Shown: positions 1-6,502 of the stretch, piece after piece
Layout of the letters: every line of letters begins with the position of its first letter
Position numbering within the stretch: position 1 is the first letter of the stretch
Source of the DNA: JAVBPT01 sp031549455
GTDB taxonomy: Bacteria > Bacillota > Clostridia > Lachnospirales > JAKSVV01
Direction of reading: 5' to 3'
Assembly: GCA_031549455.1 (NCBI GenBank)
Contig: JAVBPT010000023.1
Location: 1 to 11,540, forward strand
Length of the DNA: 11,540 bases
Notes under the pieces: generated by a model
Databases searched by the model: none
What the model saw: the letters and a program-made list of their open reading frames with translations, nothing else
What the model was told of the DNA's origin: nothing
Translations under genes and position numbers: made by a program

Positions 1-388
1 TGGCGCCCTCTTTTTCAACTCTGTTTTGAATACTAATGATTTCTGCCATTGCATTGTTTTTATTGGTTTGATCAATGGCAGCAGTATTAATAAGATCCAT
101 TAGCCACTCTTTTCTCTCACTTCTAGCCTGTTCCCTATTAATCTTCGCTTGGATAAAGAATGGGTCCTCTAATTCTTCCGCCATATTTGAGCTCACAAAT
201 GTAGCCATGCCAATCTCACTATTTTCATTATGTTCTTGGTTCACTACTTCTATGTACATGCCGTTGTCATCATTCTCAACCAATTTTTCTTGTGCAATCT
301 GCTTATCCGAATAGTTTAAATATCCTGCTATCGCAATCATAATCACTAGTGTAACAATTAATATCTGATTTCTTTTTATTACAATCAT
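1..388 (-). CDS. spoIIIAH: SpoIIIAH, stage III sporulation protein AH (partial, C-terminus beyond window)
   Basis: The first 129 residues of SpoIIIAH are in the window, and the frame is open to the left edge. In the family, SpoIIIAH is a mother-cell membrane protein whose extracellular YscJ-like ring domain binds forespore SpoIIQ to form the intercellular channel. Visible here are a short cytoplasmic N-terminus, one membrane segment (about residues 8-24), an acidic linker, and the family's signature stretch DPFFIQAKINREQARSER, which starts the ring domain. I chose the ATG at 388-386: GGAGGGG lies 6 bases upstream, and the ATG overlaps the spoIIIAG stop as ATGA, implying translational coupling. 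It is the third gene of an AF-AG-AH unit. The remaining part should complete the ring-building domain. The identification is firm from motif, size trend and neighbours. Confidence 0.93.
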   Translation of the reverse strand, partial: MIVIKRNQILIVTLVIMIAIAGYLNYSDKQIAQEKLVENDDNGMYIEVVNQEHNENSEIGMATFVSSNMAEELEDPFFIQAKINREQARSERKEWLMDLINTAAIDQTNKNNAMAEIISIQNRVEKEGA

Positions 389-1005
389 TTTTTCCCCTCC
401 ATTTGATAGACTTGAACTTTATTAATTGGTATATTCAAATATGCTTTCATTGCCTCTTTCACATTTGCAATTAAACTAATGTCTAACTTGCCCGCTATCA
501 AAATGACAATCCCGCATACCGTTGGTTCTTTTTCTTTTATGATAAAAGGTACATTCCCATTCTGGATAAATATTTTATCCGATATATCCTCTACGCTTAA
601 GATCCTTTCTCCACCTTTTATGTCCTTTTCCGTTGTTGAATTTACATTCCTTTTTTCCTCTTTAGCCAATATATACTCTTTCCCGTTTTCGAGTGACAAC
701 ATTACTTTTGCATCTTCCACTCCCACAAAATTTCTAATAAAATCTTCTATTCGATTCTCAAGTTTCAGTACATAATCTTCGTCTGTGCTAACCCTTTTAA
801 AGGTCTCTGTCATTTCAGTTGAATCCGCAGAGATCCTTGTATTCTCCTGCTTTTTTTCTTTCGTAAAGTGATTTCCTATCCCGATCAGCATGATCGCAAT
901 GACAACCAGTATTAATATTTTATTAAAATCTAATTTTCCTCCTTTCATATACTTATTGAGCATTTCCTTGAAAATTTGAACATATTTGTTAAAGTTTATA
1001 ACCAA
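385..1005 (-). CDS. spoIIIAG: SpoIIIAG, stage III sporulation protein AG
   Basis: This 206-residue protein matches SpoIIIAG, a mother-cell protein that forms a large oligomeric ring in the SpoIIIA-SpoIIQ channel during engulfment. It has a cytoplasmic N-terminus of about 27 residues, one membrane segment (about 28-45), and an extracellular region with the ring-building motif split in two. The first part, about residues 82-116, contains LENRIEDFIRNFVGVEDAKV; the second, about 157-200, contains GIVILIAGK and a helix/strand ending LNIPINKVQVY. The stretch between them (about 117-156) is the expected insertion that forms the beta-rich collar. The start is TTG at 1005-1003, chosen because GAGGTGA, overlapping the spoIIIAF stop, lies 6 bases upstream. 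The first internal ATG (codon 15) has its AGGA only one base away, and starting there would trim the N-terminus. The stop overlaps the spoIIIAH start by 4 bases. Confidence 0.93.
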   Translation of the reverse strand: MVINFNKYVQIFKEMLNKYMKGGKLDFNKILILVVIAIMLIGIGNHFTKEKKQENTRISADSTEMTETFKRVSTDEDYVLKLENRIEDFIRNFVGVEDAKVMLSLENGKEYILAKEEKRNVNSTTEKDIKGGERILSVEDISDKIFIQNGNVPFIIKEKEPTVCGIVILIAGKLDISLIANVKEAMKAYLNIPINKVQVYQMEGKK

Positions 1006-1016
1006 CTCTAATCACC

Positions 1017-1592
1017 TCATCCTATGTAAATTGTTAGCTTGACATCTTTTGTAAAATAACTTTGCAGAGCGCTTTTAATCTGACTTTCCAGTTCTTTATC
1101 CACTCTGCTATTTTCCGCACTCTCGTCTACTCTTATATCTATTTGTCTAATTTCCGAAATATGCCTATTTGAATCATTTTCTTTGGGAGATAGAATGACA
1201 TTGCACTCGGTGACCTTCCCTTCATAATCCAAGCTAATTTTAAGATCCATAACCTCAAGATCCTCCAATCTGCTTTGAAGCTCTAGTGCCATTTTCTCCT
1301 TAATCATCTCTCTGCTTTGCTCAGCAACAAGAGAATCAAATTGGGATTTTAAATTTTGTCTGTTTTTATCCGTCAACTGATCCATCTGCTCCGCCTGCTC
1401 TACTATTCTGCTCCCAAGGTCCAGATCTCTAAAAATCCACTTTGTAACAGGTGAGATCATGACCAAAATAATAATAAACCCTGTGGTGAGTCGGATCAGC
1501 TTCTTGGTTGCATCTCCCACTACAATAATTTCAATAAACACAGAAAATATAGAAATATAAACAATGTTATTCAACCATTCTTTTAAAAACAT
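1017..1592 (-). CDS. spoIIIAF: SpoIIIAF, stage III sporulation protein AF
   Basis: This 191-residue protein fits SpoIIIAF, a two-span mother-cell membrane protein with a C-terminal ring-building domain. The N-terminus (FLKEWLNNIVYI) closely resembles the family start. Membrane segments are at about residues 8-25 and 33-50, followed by the conserved ISPV turn, a long amphipathic and probably coiled-coil region (about 60-115), and a beta/alpha domain to the end. AAGGA lies 5 bases before the ATG. It is the first gene of its unit here. The gene upstream on the same strand is glgD, separated by an intrinsic terminator, whereas in known genomes spoIIIAE precedes it. No remnant of spoIIIAE is visible in the 73-base gap. 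The reading frame looks intact, with no sign of decay. Confidence 0.92.
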   Translation of the reverse strand: MFLKEWLNNIVYISIFSVFIEIIVVGDATKKLIRLTTGFIIILVMISPVTKWIFRDLDLGSRIVEQAEQMDQLTDKNRQNLKSQFDSLVAEQSREMIKEKMALELQSRLEDLEVMDLKISLDYEGKVTECNVILSPKENDSNRHISEIRQIDIRVDESAENSRVDKELESQIKSALQSYFTKDVKLTIYIG

Positions 1593-1596
1593 ACCT

Positions 1597-1601
1597 GTCC
1601 T
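1597..1601 (-). promoter_or_regulatory. Ribosome binding site of spoIIIAF
   Basis: AAGGA on the minus strand, 5 bases before the ATG. It supports the start at 1592 and independent translation of spoIIIAF without a preceding coupled gene. Confidence 0.7.
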
Positions 1602-1610
1602 TTTTTATTT

Positions 1611-1639
1611 ATATATATGACATACAAAAAAAACTATGA
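1611..1639 (-). promoter_or_regulatory. Candidate sigma-E-type promoter for spoIIIAF-AG-AH
   Basis: On the minus strand, TCATAGT (1639-1633) resembles the sigma-E -35 element with its ATA core. About 13 bases further on, CATATATAT (1619-1611) partly matches the -10 consensus CATACAAT. Initiation would fall close to position 1605, giving a very short leader before the spoIIIAF ribosome binding site. The spoIIIA operon is sigma-E controlled in B. subtilis, and because this unit has lost its upstream genes it needs its own promoter. The -35 lies inside the glgD terminator stem, and such AT-rich DNA gives chance matches, so this is tentative. Confidence 0.3.
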
Positions 1640-1655
1640 CTTATTTCATAGTTTT
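1626..1655 (-). terminator. Intrinsic terminator of glgCD
   Basis: On the minus strand, a perfect 9-bp stem AAAACTATG/CATAGTTTT with an 8-base loop (arms at 1647-1655 and 1630-1638) runs into a T tract (1633-1626). It begins 11 bases after the glgD stop. The stem is AT-rich, so strength is uncertain, but stem, loop and T tract are all in the right order for the glgCD transcript. Confidence 0.75.
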
Positions 1656-1665
1656 CTCATTTACT

Positions 1666-2775
1666 TTAAATAATGGTTCCTTTTGGCACAACATAAAAGT
1701 CGTTTGGTGTGCCGATCACGTTCTTTCCATCCGATATCACAACGCTTTTATCAATGATGGCATACTTAATTTTGCAATTATTTCCAATATAAGTATCGTT
1801 CATAACGATTGAATTCTCTACCACAGAATCGTTTCCGGTATAGACCTTATTAAACAAAACGGAATCGATCACTGTGCCATTAATAATATTTCCGCCTCCC
1901 GCAAGAGAATTAATCATTCTCGCGCCCTTATTAAACTTGGCTGGCGGATCATCTTTAATTCTAGTAGATATATAAGGTGGTGTGAACAAAAGTTCTTTTC
2001 TCACCTCTTGTTTTAGAAAATCCATATTGGTGTCAAAGTATTTTTTGAGTGTTCCGATATTGGACCAATATCCATTAAAGTCGTATGCATAGATATTTAA
2101 CTGTTTTCTATATCGTGAAATAATATCTGTGACAAAATCATATCGGCCTTCTGCAATGACTTCTTCCAGCAACTTAATCAAAAGCGTTCTTTTCATAATA
2201 TATACCCCAAGTGATCCGTTATTTGTTTGAGGATCCAGCGGTTTTTCTTCAAATTCCAAGAGTTTGTTTTCTTTGTCCAGTTTCATTACGCCAAGATGCT
2301 TTAGCTCTTCTTTTGGTAAGCTTTTTGAAAGAATTGTGAGGTCGGAATTCTTTTCAATATGATAATCCAACATCTTTCTATAATCCAACTTATAAATAAG
2401 ATTTCCTGCACTGATAACAACATAAGGCTCTTGGGCCTTCTTTAGGAAAACAATGTTCTGATACATTGAATCGATGGTACCCCTATGCCAATATAGATTA
2501 TCCTTAATCATTGTCGGCGTGTATACATATAGTCCCCCTTGCTTTTCGCCAAGGTTCCAAACTTTTGGCGTGGACAAGTGATGGATTAATGAACTGGAAC
2601 TATATTGCGTGATCACAGCGATCTTCTTAACATCCGAATTGGTCATGTTGCTAATACTAAAATCAATTGCCCGATAGCAGCTGGCCACTGGTATAGAAGA
2701 TATCGCCCGTTCTTGTGACAATTTGCCCAGTCTCTCAACTTTGCTCTCGTCTAAAATAATCCCCACTAATTTCAT
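1666..2775 (-). CDS. glgD: GlgD, regulatory subunit of glucose-1-phosphate adenylyltransferase
   Basis: This 369-residue protein has the ADP-glucose pyrophosphorylase layout: an N-terminal nucleotidyltransferase fold (about 1-250) and a C-terminal left-handed beta-helix (about 280-369). The catalytic signatures are degenerate. The GGxGxRL phosphate-binding loop is replaced by ILDESKVERLG (7-17), and the SGDHIY motif reads SAGNLIY (122-128). FEEKP is retained (175-179). This pattern defines GlgD of Gram-positive bacteria, a non-catalytic partner that, in characterised pairs, forms a hetero-tetramer with GlgC and raises its activity. The ATG overlaps the glgC stop as ATGA, with AGGTGA 4 bases upstream, so the two subunits are translationally coupled. 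Glycogen-like reserve (granulose) accompanies sporulation in clostridia, which gives a loose functional link to the downstream spo genes. Confidence 0.92.
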   Translation of the reverse strand: MKLVGIILDESKVERLGKLSQERAISSIPVASCYRAIDFSISNMTNSDVKKIAVITQYSSSSLIHHLSTPKVWNLGEKQGGLYVYTPTMIKDNLYWHRGTIDSMYQNIVFLKKAQEPYVVISAGNLIYKLDYRKMLDYHIEKNSDLTILSKSLPKEELKHLGVMKLDKENKLLEFEEKPLDPQTNNGSLGVYIMKRTLLIKLLEEVIAEGRYDFVTDIISRYRKQLNIYAYDFNGYWSNIGTLKKYFDTNMDFLKQEVRKELLFTPPYISTRIKDDPPAKFNKGARMINSLAGGGNIINGTVIDSVLFNKVYTGNDSVVENSIVMNDTYIGNNCKIKYAIIDKSVVISDGKNVIGTPNDFYVVPKGTII

Positions 2776-4049
2776 TCTGTCACCTCGCCCTTTACTATGG
2801 TCTTGCCACTTGCAAGTTCATTCTTTGTATAATCTGTCTTCTCACTCACACCAGAAATAACGCAGTTTTTTCCGATGGTCACACTATCTGGAACCACTGC
2901 CTTATCCGCAACAACTGAGATACCAGAATAATAAATATTTGGCAATTCTTCATTGATCACGTTGGCTCCCACGCCAATCTTTACATCGCGTCCAATGACA
3001 GCCTCTTCACAAATAATGGCTTTATCGATATAGGAGCCCGCATTAATCGTAACGTTACTCATAATAATCGAGTCTTTTACAACTGCACCTTTTTCCACTC
3101 GTACATTATGTCCAAGAACCGAGTTGATAATCTTTCCTCTGATTTCCGAACCACCCGCTATAATAGAGGTATCAATATCCGGCGTATGGTTTAAATAAAG
3201 TGGCATTTGCTCTCCGTCGTTCGTATAAATTTGCCAGTGTTCTTCGTACAAATTAAACTCGGGGATGATCTCAATCATCTCCATATTTGCTTTCCAGAGT
3301 GATTCGATGTTTCCGACATCTCTCCAGTATCCTTTGAAACGGTGAGCCATCAATTTTTTACCTTCTGCTAAAAGCTCTGGAATAATATGCTTTCCAAAGT
3401 CATTGCAGTCATGTTTTTCATGTCCCTCTAGGAGCGCTTTTCTTAGCACCGACCAGTTGAAGATATAAATTCCCATAGATGCAAGGTTGCTTTTGGGATC
3501 AACCGGTTTTTCTTCAAATTCGATAATCTGATCATTATTATCTGTATTCATGATTCCAAACCTAGAGGCCTCTTCAAGTGTCACTTCTAGAACGCCAATG
3601 GTTACATCTGCGCACGTTTCCTTATGATATTCCAACATTTTTGAATAGTCCATTTTATAAATATGATCCCCTGACAGGATCAAAACATATTCGGGATCAT
3701 ATTCTTCTATATAGTTAATATTTTGATACACCGCATCAGCCGTTCCCGAATACCATGCTCCCTTATCTTGTTTAATATGGGGAGGTAAAACAGTCACTCC
3801 TCCGATCCTCCTATCAAGGTCCCAGGAGATACCGATTCCAATGTGTTGGTTCAGCTTAAGAGGTTGGTACTGTGTTAAAACGCCTACAGTATCAAGGCCT
3901 GAATTAATACAGTTACTGAGGGTAAAATCAATAATTCTATACTTTCCAGCAAAAGGTATAGCGGGTTTGGCCGTGTTCTTGGACAGTATGCCAAGTCTAG
4001 ATCCCTGCCCTCCTGCAAGCAACATCCCGATAATTTCCTTTTTATACAT
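2772..4049 (-). CDS. glgC: GlgC, glucose-1-phosphate adenylyltransferase catalytic subunit
   Basis: GlgC makes ADP-glucose and pyrophosphate from ATP and glucose-1-phosphate, the committed step of bacterial glycogen synthesis. The 425-residue protein carries all the catalytic landmarks: LAGGQGSRLG (11-20), KPAIPFAGKYRIIDF (28-42), WYSGTADAV (99-107), SGDHIYKMDY (126-135) with the metal-binding Asp, FEEKP (178-182) with the substrate-contacting Glu and Lys, and the SMGIYIF strand (191-197). A left-handed beta-helix with hexapeptide-like repeats fills the region from about residue 290. The length is normal for the family. AGGGGGGA lies just before the ATG. It is the first gene of a two-gene operon with glgD and is divergent from murC across 138 bases. 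Confidence 0.95.
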   Translation of the reverse strand: MYKKEIIGMLLAGGQGSRLGILSKNTAKPAIPFAGKYRIIDFTLSNCINSGLDTVGVLTQYQPLKLNQHIGIGISWDLDRRIGGVTVLPPHIKQDKGAWYSGTADAVYQNINYIEEYDPEYVLILSGDHIYKMDYSKMLEYHKETCADVTIGVLEVTLEEASRFGIMNTDNNDQIIEFEEKPVDPKSNLASMGIYIFNWSVLRKALLEGHEKHDCNDFGKHIIPELLAEGKKLMAHRFKGYWRDVGNIESLWKANMEMIEIIPEFNLYEEHWQIYTNDGEQMPLYLNHTPDIDTSIIAGGSEIRGKIINSVLGHNVRVEKGAVVKDSIIMSNVTINAGSYIDKAIICEEAVIGRDVKIGVGANVINEELPNIYYSGISVVADKAVVPDSVTIGKNCVISGVSEKTDYTKNELASGKTIVKGEVTE

Positions 4050-4101
4050 CTTCCCCCCTCTTTATATTTCCACTATTTTGCTACTATTCCTATATAGATA
4101 T

Positions 4102-4129
4102 AATATACCACGGTTTTTTTTTAATTCAA
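4102..4129 (-). promoter_or_regulatory. Candidate sigma-A promoter of glgCD
   Basis: On the minus strand, TTGAAT (4129-4124) and TATATT (4107-4102) are separated by 16 bases. TATTAT (4105-4100) with an 18-base spacer is an alternative. The leader to glgC would be about 45 bases. The region is very AT-rich, so the match is only moderately specific. Confidence 0.45.
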
Positions 4130-4136
4130 TATAAAG

Positions 4137-4164
4137 TTGACATTTTTTAAATAAATATTAAAAT
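4137..4164 (+). promoter_or_regulatory. Sigma-A promoter of murC
   Basis: A perfect -35 TTGACA (4137-4142), a 16-base spacer and a -10 TAAAAT (4159-4164) lie directly upstream of murC. The predicted start point near 4171 leaves a leader of under 20 bases containing the TGGAGA ribosome binding site (4175-4180). Its -35 lies only 7 bases from the -35 proposed for the divergent glgC promoter. Confidence 0.65.
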
Positions 4165-4187
4165 ATAAAAAGATTGGAGAAAAAAAT

Positions 4188-5561
4188 ATGGAATTAGAGA
4201 AATATAAAACCATCTTCTTTATTGGCATTGGTGGCATTAGTATGAGTAGCCTGGCAAAGATTTTGAAAAGTGAGGGACATGTAATAACCGGGTCGAATAA
4301 TGTAGAAAACGATTGTGTACCCGATTTATTAAAACAGGACATTTCTGTATCCATAGGCCATGATGAGAAAAATATTTACGAAGGGATCGATCTGGTTGTT
4401 TTCACTTCTTCTATTGCAGAGACCAATGTGGAACTTGAAAAAGCAAGAAAACTCGGTATCCTTTGTATTGAAAGGGCCACCCTTCTCGGAGAGCTCATGA
4501 AAAAGTATCCTTCTTCCATCACCGTGTCGGGCACACATGGTAAAACCACCACTACCTCTATGATCTCCGAAATTTTTTTGGAGGCAGGGTTAGATCCAAC
4601 GATCTCAAACGGCGGGATCTTAAAGAGCATTCAGTCCAATACACGTATTGGAAAAAGCCCCTACTTTATTGCAGAAGCATGTGAATATAAGGATGCCTTT
4701 TTAAAGTTTCATCCAAGAACTGCTGCTATTTTAAACATCGAAGCAGATCATTTGGACTACTTCAAAGACCTGGAAGCCATCTACCGTTCTTTTGAACAGT
4801 TCATCATGAATATCCACCCAGATGGAACCGTTGTAATTAATAAGAATATAGGGGAATATCAAAAACTCATTGAAAACTTTAGGGGTACTGTTCTTACATA
4901 TGGAAATGAATCCGCAAACTTATACTCTTCCAATATCTCTTATGATGAGGATGGGGTGGCCAGCTACGACCTCATCCAAAATGGTAAATTCGTTTGCACG
5001 ATCAAACTCTCTGTTCCAGGAGAGCACAACGTTTCAAACTCACTTGCCGCAATTGCTATCGCTCTCTCTTATCGAGTAGACATTGAAAGCATTCAAAGAG
5101 GTATTCAAAATTTTACAGGTTCCAAACGAAGGCTAGATTTTATCGGGGAATACCAAGAAATCCGACTAATGGATGATTACGCACACCATCCAACAGAGAT
5201 TCATGCCAGTATCAAAACGGCAAAAATGATGAGACATCATGCCATTTGGGTGGTTTTTCAGTCCCATACCTATACAAGAACAAAAGCACTGCTCCGCGAG
5301 TTTGGACATAGTCTTTCAGGTGCAGATTATGTTATTATAACCGACATCTATGCGGCACGCGAGGAAAACACGGTGAATGTTTATCCCGCTGACCTTGTGA
5401 ATGAGATCCAGAAATATAATAAAAATGCGATTTATATAAAAGACTTTGAAGAGATCGCAGTCTATCTTAAAGAACACTGTGCGAAGCAAGATATTGTGAT
5501 GTTTATGGGTGCCGGTGAGGCCAATAAAATAGGATATCGACTCATTGAAGAGAATGTTTGA
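4188..5561 (+). CDS. murC: MurC, UDP-N-acetylmuramate--L-alanine ligase
   Basis: MurC adds L-alanine to UDP-N-acetylmuramate using ATP, the first amino-acid step of the peptidoglycan stem peptide, in the cytoplasm. The 457-residue length is typical. The N-terminal UDP-binding Rossmann domain starts with FFIGIGGISMSSLA (10-23). The central ATPase domain has the P-loop SGTHGKTT (114-121), the EACEYKDAFL segment (163-172), and NIEADHLDYF (183-192) with the metal-site residues. EHNVSNSLAA (279-288) follows, and the C-terminal domain carries DDYAHHPTEI (329-338), a Mur ligase hallmark. The Rossmann turn reads TGSN rather than the more common SGSD, and the C-terminal GAG motif is followed by EANKIG; both are mild variations. 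It is the only plus-strand gene, has its own promoter, and is convergent with the next gene. Confidence 0.96.
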   Translation: MELEKYKTIFFIGIGGISMSSLAKILKSEGHVITGSNNVENDCVPDLLKQDISVSIGHDEKNIYEGIDLVVFTSSIAETNVELEKARKLGILCIERATLLGELMKKYPSSITVSGTHGKTTTTSMISEIFLEAGLDPTISNGGILKSIQSNTRIGKSPYFIAEACEYKDAFLKFHPRTAAILNIEADHLDYFKDLEAIYRSFEQFIMNIHPDGTVVINKNIGEYQKLIENFRGTVLTYGNESANLYSSNISYDEDGVASYDLIQNGKFVCTIKLSVPGEHNVSNSLAAIAIALSYRVDIESIQRGIQNFTGSKRRLDFIGEYQEIRLMDDYAHHPTEIHASIKTAKMMRHHAIWVVFQSHTYTRTKALLREFGHSLSGADYVIITDIYAAREENTVNVYPADLVNEIQKYNKNAIYIKDFEEIAVYLKEHCAKQDIVMFMGAGEANKIGYRLIEENV

Positions 5562-5576
5562 CACATTCTTTTTTAG

Positions 5577-5607
5577 TAAAAAACAGCCCCTACTGATAAG
5601 AGGCTGT
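5577..5607 (-). terminator. Intrinsic terminator of the prephenate dehydratase-like gene
   Basis: Read on the minus strand, ACAGCCTCT/AGGGGCTGT forms a 9-bp stem (one G-U pair) with a 7-base loop, followed immediately by six T residues (5583-5578). It starts 15 bases after the stop codon. The plus strand has a C-A mismatch in the stem and no good T tract after it, so it is built for the minus-strand transcript. Any role in ending murC transcription would be weaker. Confidence 0.85.
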
Positions 5608-5622
5608 CTAGATTTACATTCA

Positions 5623-6396
5623 CTATTCTAATTCTGGTTGTCCGATTCTTTCTGCTAGTGTATCCATAGAGGATGCATCATACACTGCTTGGAAAACGGT
5701 GGTATTATGATCTGTATTTTGCACTCTCTCGGCCAAAACTCTGAGGTCGTAAAGACCTGCGCAACTGATATTGCAAATGCAGGCTCCTCTTTCTTTTAGG
5801 CCATCTATCCAATCCAATTTTTCCCCAATAGGCGCATCTTCCATCGCGCCTTCCTTCACAGCTCTAAGTTCCTCTGCAATCTGCACTTTTTCCTCTTCTG
5901 TAAGATCTTGACGCGCAATCAGTTGCATAATTTGTGCTGCTCTTGCAGTACTCTTAACAGTCGCAATTTTTGTAATCCCTTCATTTAAAAAGCCTTCTAT
6001 GAAACGATCGCACTGACCAAATGGTTGTATGTGAGATAAGAGATATTGGAGCCCCCTTAGACCCACCGTATCATTGCTTGTCAGAATGTTTTGTTCAATC
6101 AAAAGATCAATTCGATCACAAACACTTAGATCGCAAGCTAGACATGATGAGGATTCAAAAATCTGATTTACATCTCTCACCTGACTATTTTCTGAGTTAT
6201 AGAAAGGTACCACACCCTCATCAATTTCTCCCTTACAAACTGCATCTAGTAACTCTTTGTGCTTTTTAAAAGGAATCCTTTCCACCTCTACCAGATCACC
6301 GTATTTCTCTCTAATTAGTCGTTCATACTCTATGCATGCATCATATCCAAATGTTCCATCGGGTCCAAGAAATCCAAGTTTAACATAAATGGGCAT
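5623..6396 (-). CDS. Divergent prephenate dehydratase-like protein, cysteine-rich, without ACT domain
   Basis: This 257-residue protein has the prephenate dehydratase (PF00800-type) fold by motif order: LGFLGPDGTFGYDA (7-20, compare GPxGTFS), GVVPFYNSENSQV (61-73, compare VVPIENSxxGxV), LLSHIQPFGQC (119-129, compare SHPQALAQC), KSTARAA (148-154), and AGLYDLRVLAERVQNTDHNTTVF (213-235, compare the YGL...N.TRF end of the catalytic domain). It departs from PheA in key places. Glu of VPIENS is Tyr66, the motif's Gly is Gln72, and TRF reads TVF (Thr kept, Arg lost). About 40 residues (around 160-203) are inserted after STxxAA. No C-terminal ACT regulatory domain follows. Nine cysteines include Cx2Cx4C (85, 88, 93) and CxCx3C (206, 208, 212). 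GGAGG lies 4 bases before the ATG, and the gene has its own promoter and terminator. Loss of several active-site residues makes ordinary phenylalanine synthesis doubtful; a different reaction or a ligand-binding role is possible. Confidence 0.7.
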   Translation of the reverse strand: MPIYVKLGFLGPDGTFGYDACIEYERLIREKYGDLVEVERIPFKKHKELLDAVCKGEIDEGVVPFYNSENSQVRDVNQIFESSSCLACDLSVCDRIDLLIEQNILTSNDTVGLRGLQYLLSHIQPFGQCDRFIEGFLNEGITKIATVKSTARAAQIMQLIARQDLTEEEKVQIAEELRAVKEGAMEDAPIGEKLDWIDGLKERGACICNISCAGLYDLRVLAERVQNTDHNTTVFQAVYDASSMDTLAERIGQPELE

Positions 6397-6416
6397 AAAA
6401 CCTCCAAATTGTCTTT

Positions 6417-6445
6417 ATTATGGCATATTTTATATAAAAAGTCAA
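6417..6445 (-). promoter_or_regulatory. Sigma-A promoter of the prephenate dehydratase-like gene
   Basis: On the minus strand, TTGACT (6445-6440), an exact 17-base spacer and CATAAT (6422-6417) form a near-consensus promoter. A short leader leads to the strong GGAGG ribosome binding site of the gene starting at 6396. This separates the gene from the efp operon upstream and suggests housekeeping-level expression. Confidence 0.75.
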
Positions 6446-6467
6446 TATTTTCTATTTTTGAGCTATT

Positions 6468-6497
6468 AAAAACCATCTCGTGCTGAAATGCCTCTTT
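6468..6497 (-). terminator. Probable intrinsic terminator of the efp operon
   Basis: On the minus strand, CATTTC/GAGATG (one G-U pair, 5-base loop, 6490-6474) sits between an A-rich run and TTTTT (6472-6468). The A and T runs can extend the stem after a G-G mismatch. It begins about 12 bases after the efp stop. The hairpin is weaker than the one at 5577-5607. Confidence 0.5.
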
Positions 6498-6502
6498 TTT
6501 CT

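Noticed and set aside
479..775. Plus-strand open frame opposite spoIIIAG, and similar frames opposite glgC, efp, the 102-aa gene and the Lon-like gene
   Set aside because: They lie antisense to well-supported genes, lack ribosome binding sites, and their composition is the mirror of the real coding strand.
1666..2775. glgD as a decaying copy of glgC
   Set aside because: The reading frame is full-length, coupled to glgC, and its loss of catalytic motifs is the normal state of GlgD regulatory subunits.
4050..4187. A riboswitch or leader RNA in the glgC-murC intergenic region
   Set aside because: The 138 bases are almost wholly AT-rich, are shared by two promoters, and show no stable paired structure or recognisable aptamer motif.
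5562..5622. The hairpin between murC and the convergent gene as a strong bidirectional terminator
   Set aside because: On the plus strand the stem has a C-A mismatch and is followed by CTAGATTT instead of a T run, so I assign it only to the minus strand.
5623..6396. The prephenate dehydratase-like gene as a pseudogene
   Set aside because: It has an uninterrupted frame, near-consensus promoter, strong ribosome binding site and a clear terminator; the divergence looks like altered function and not decay.
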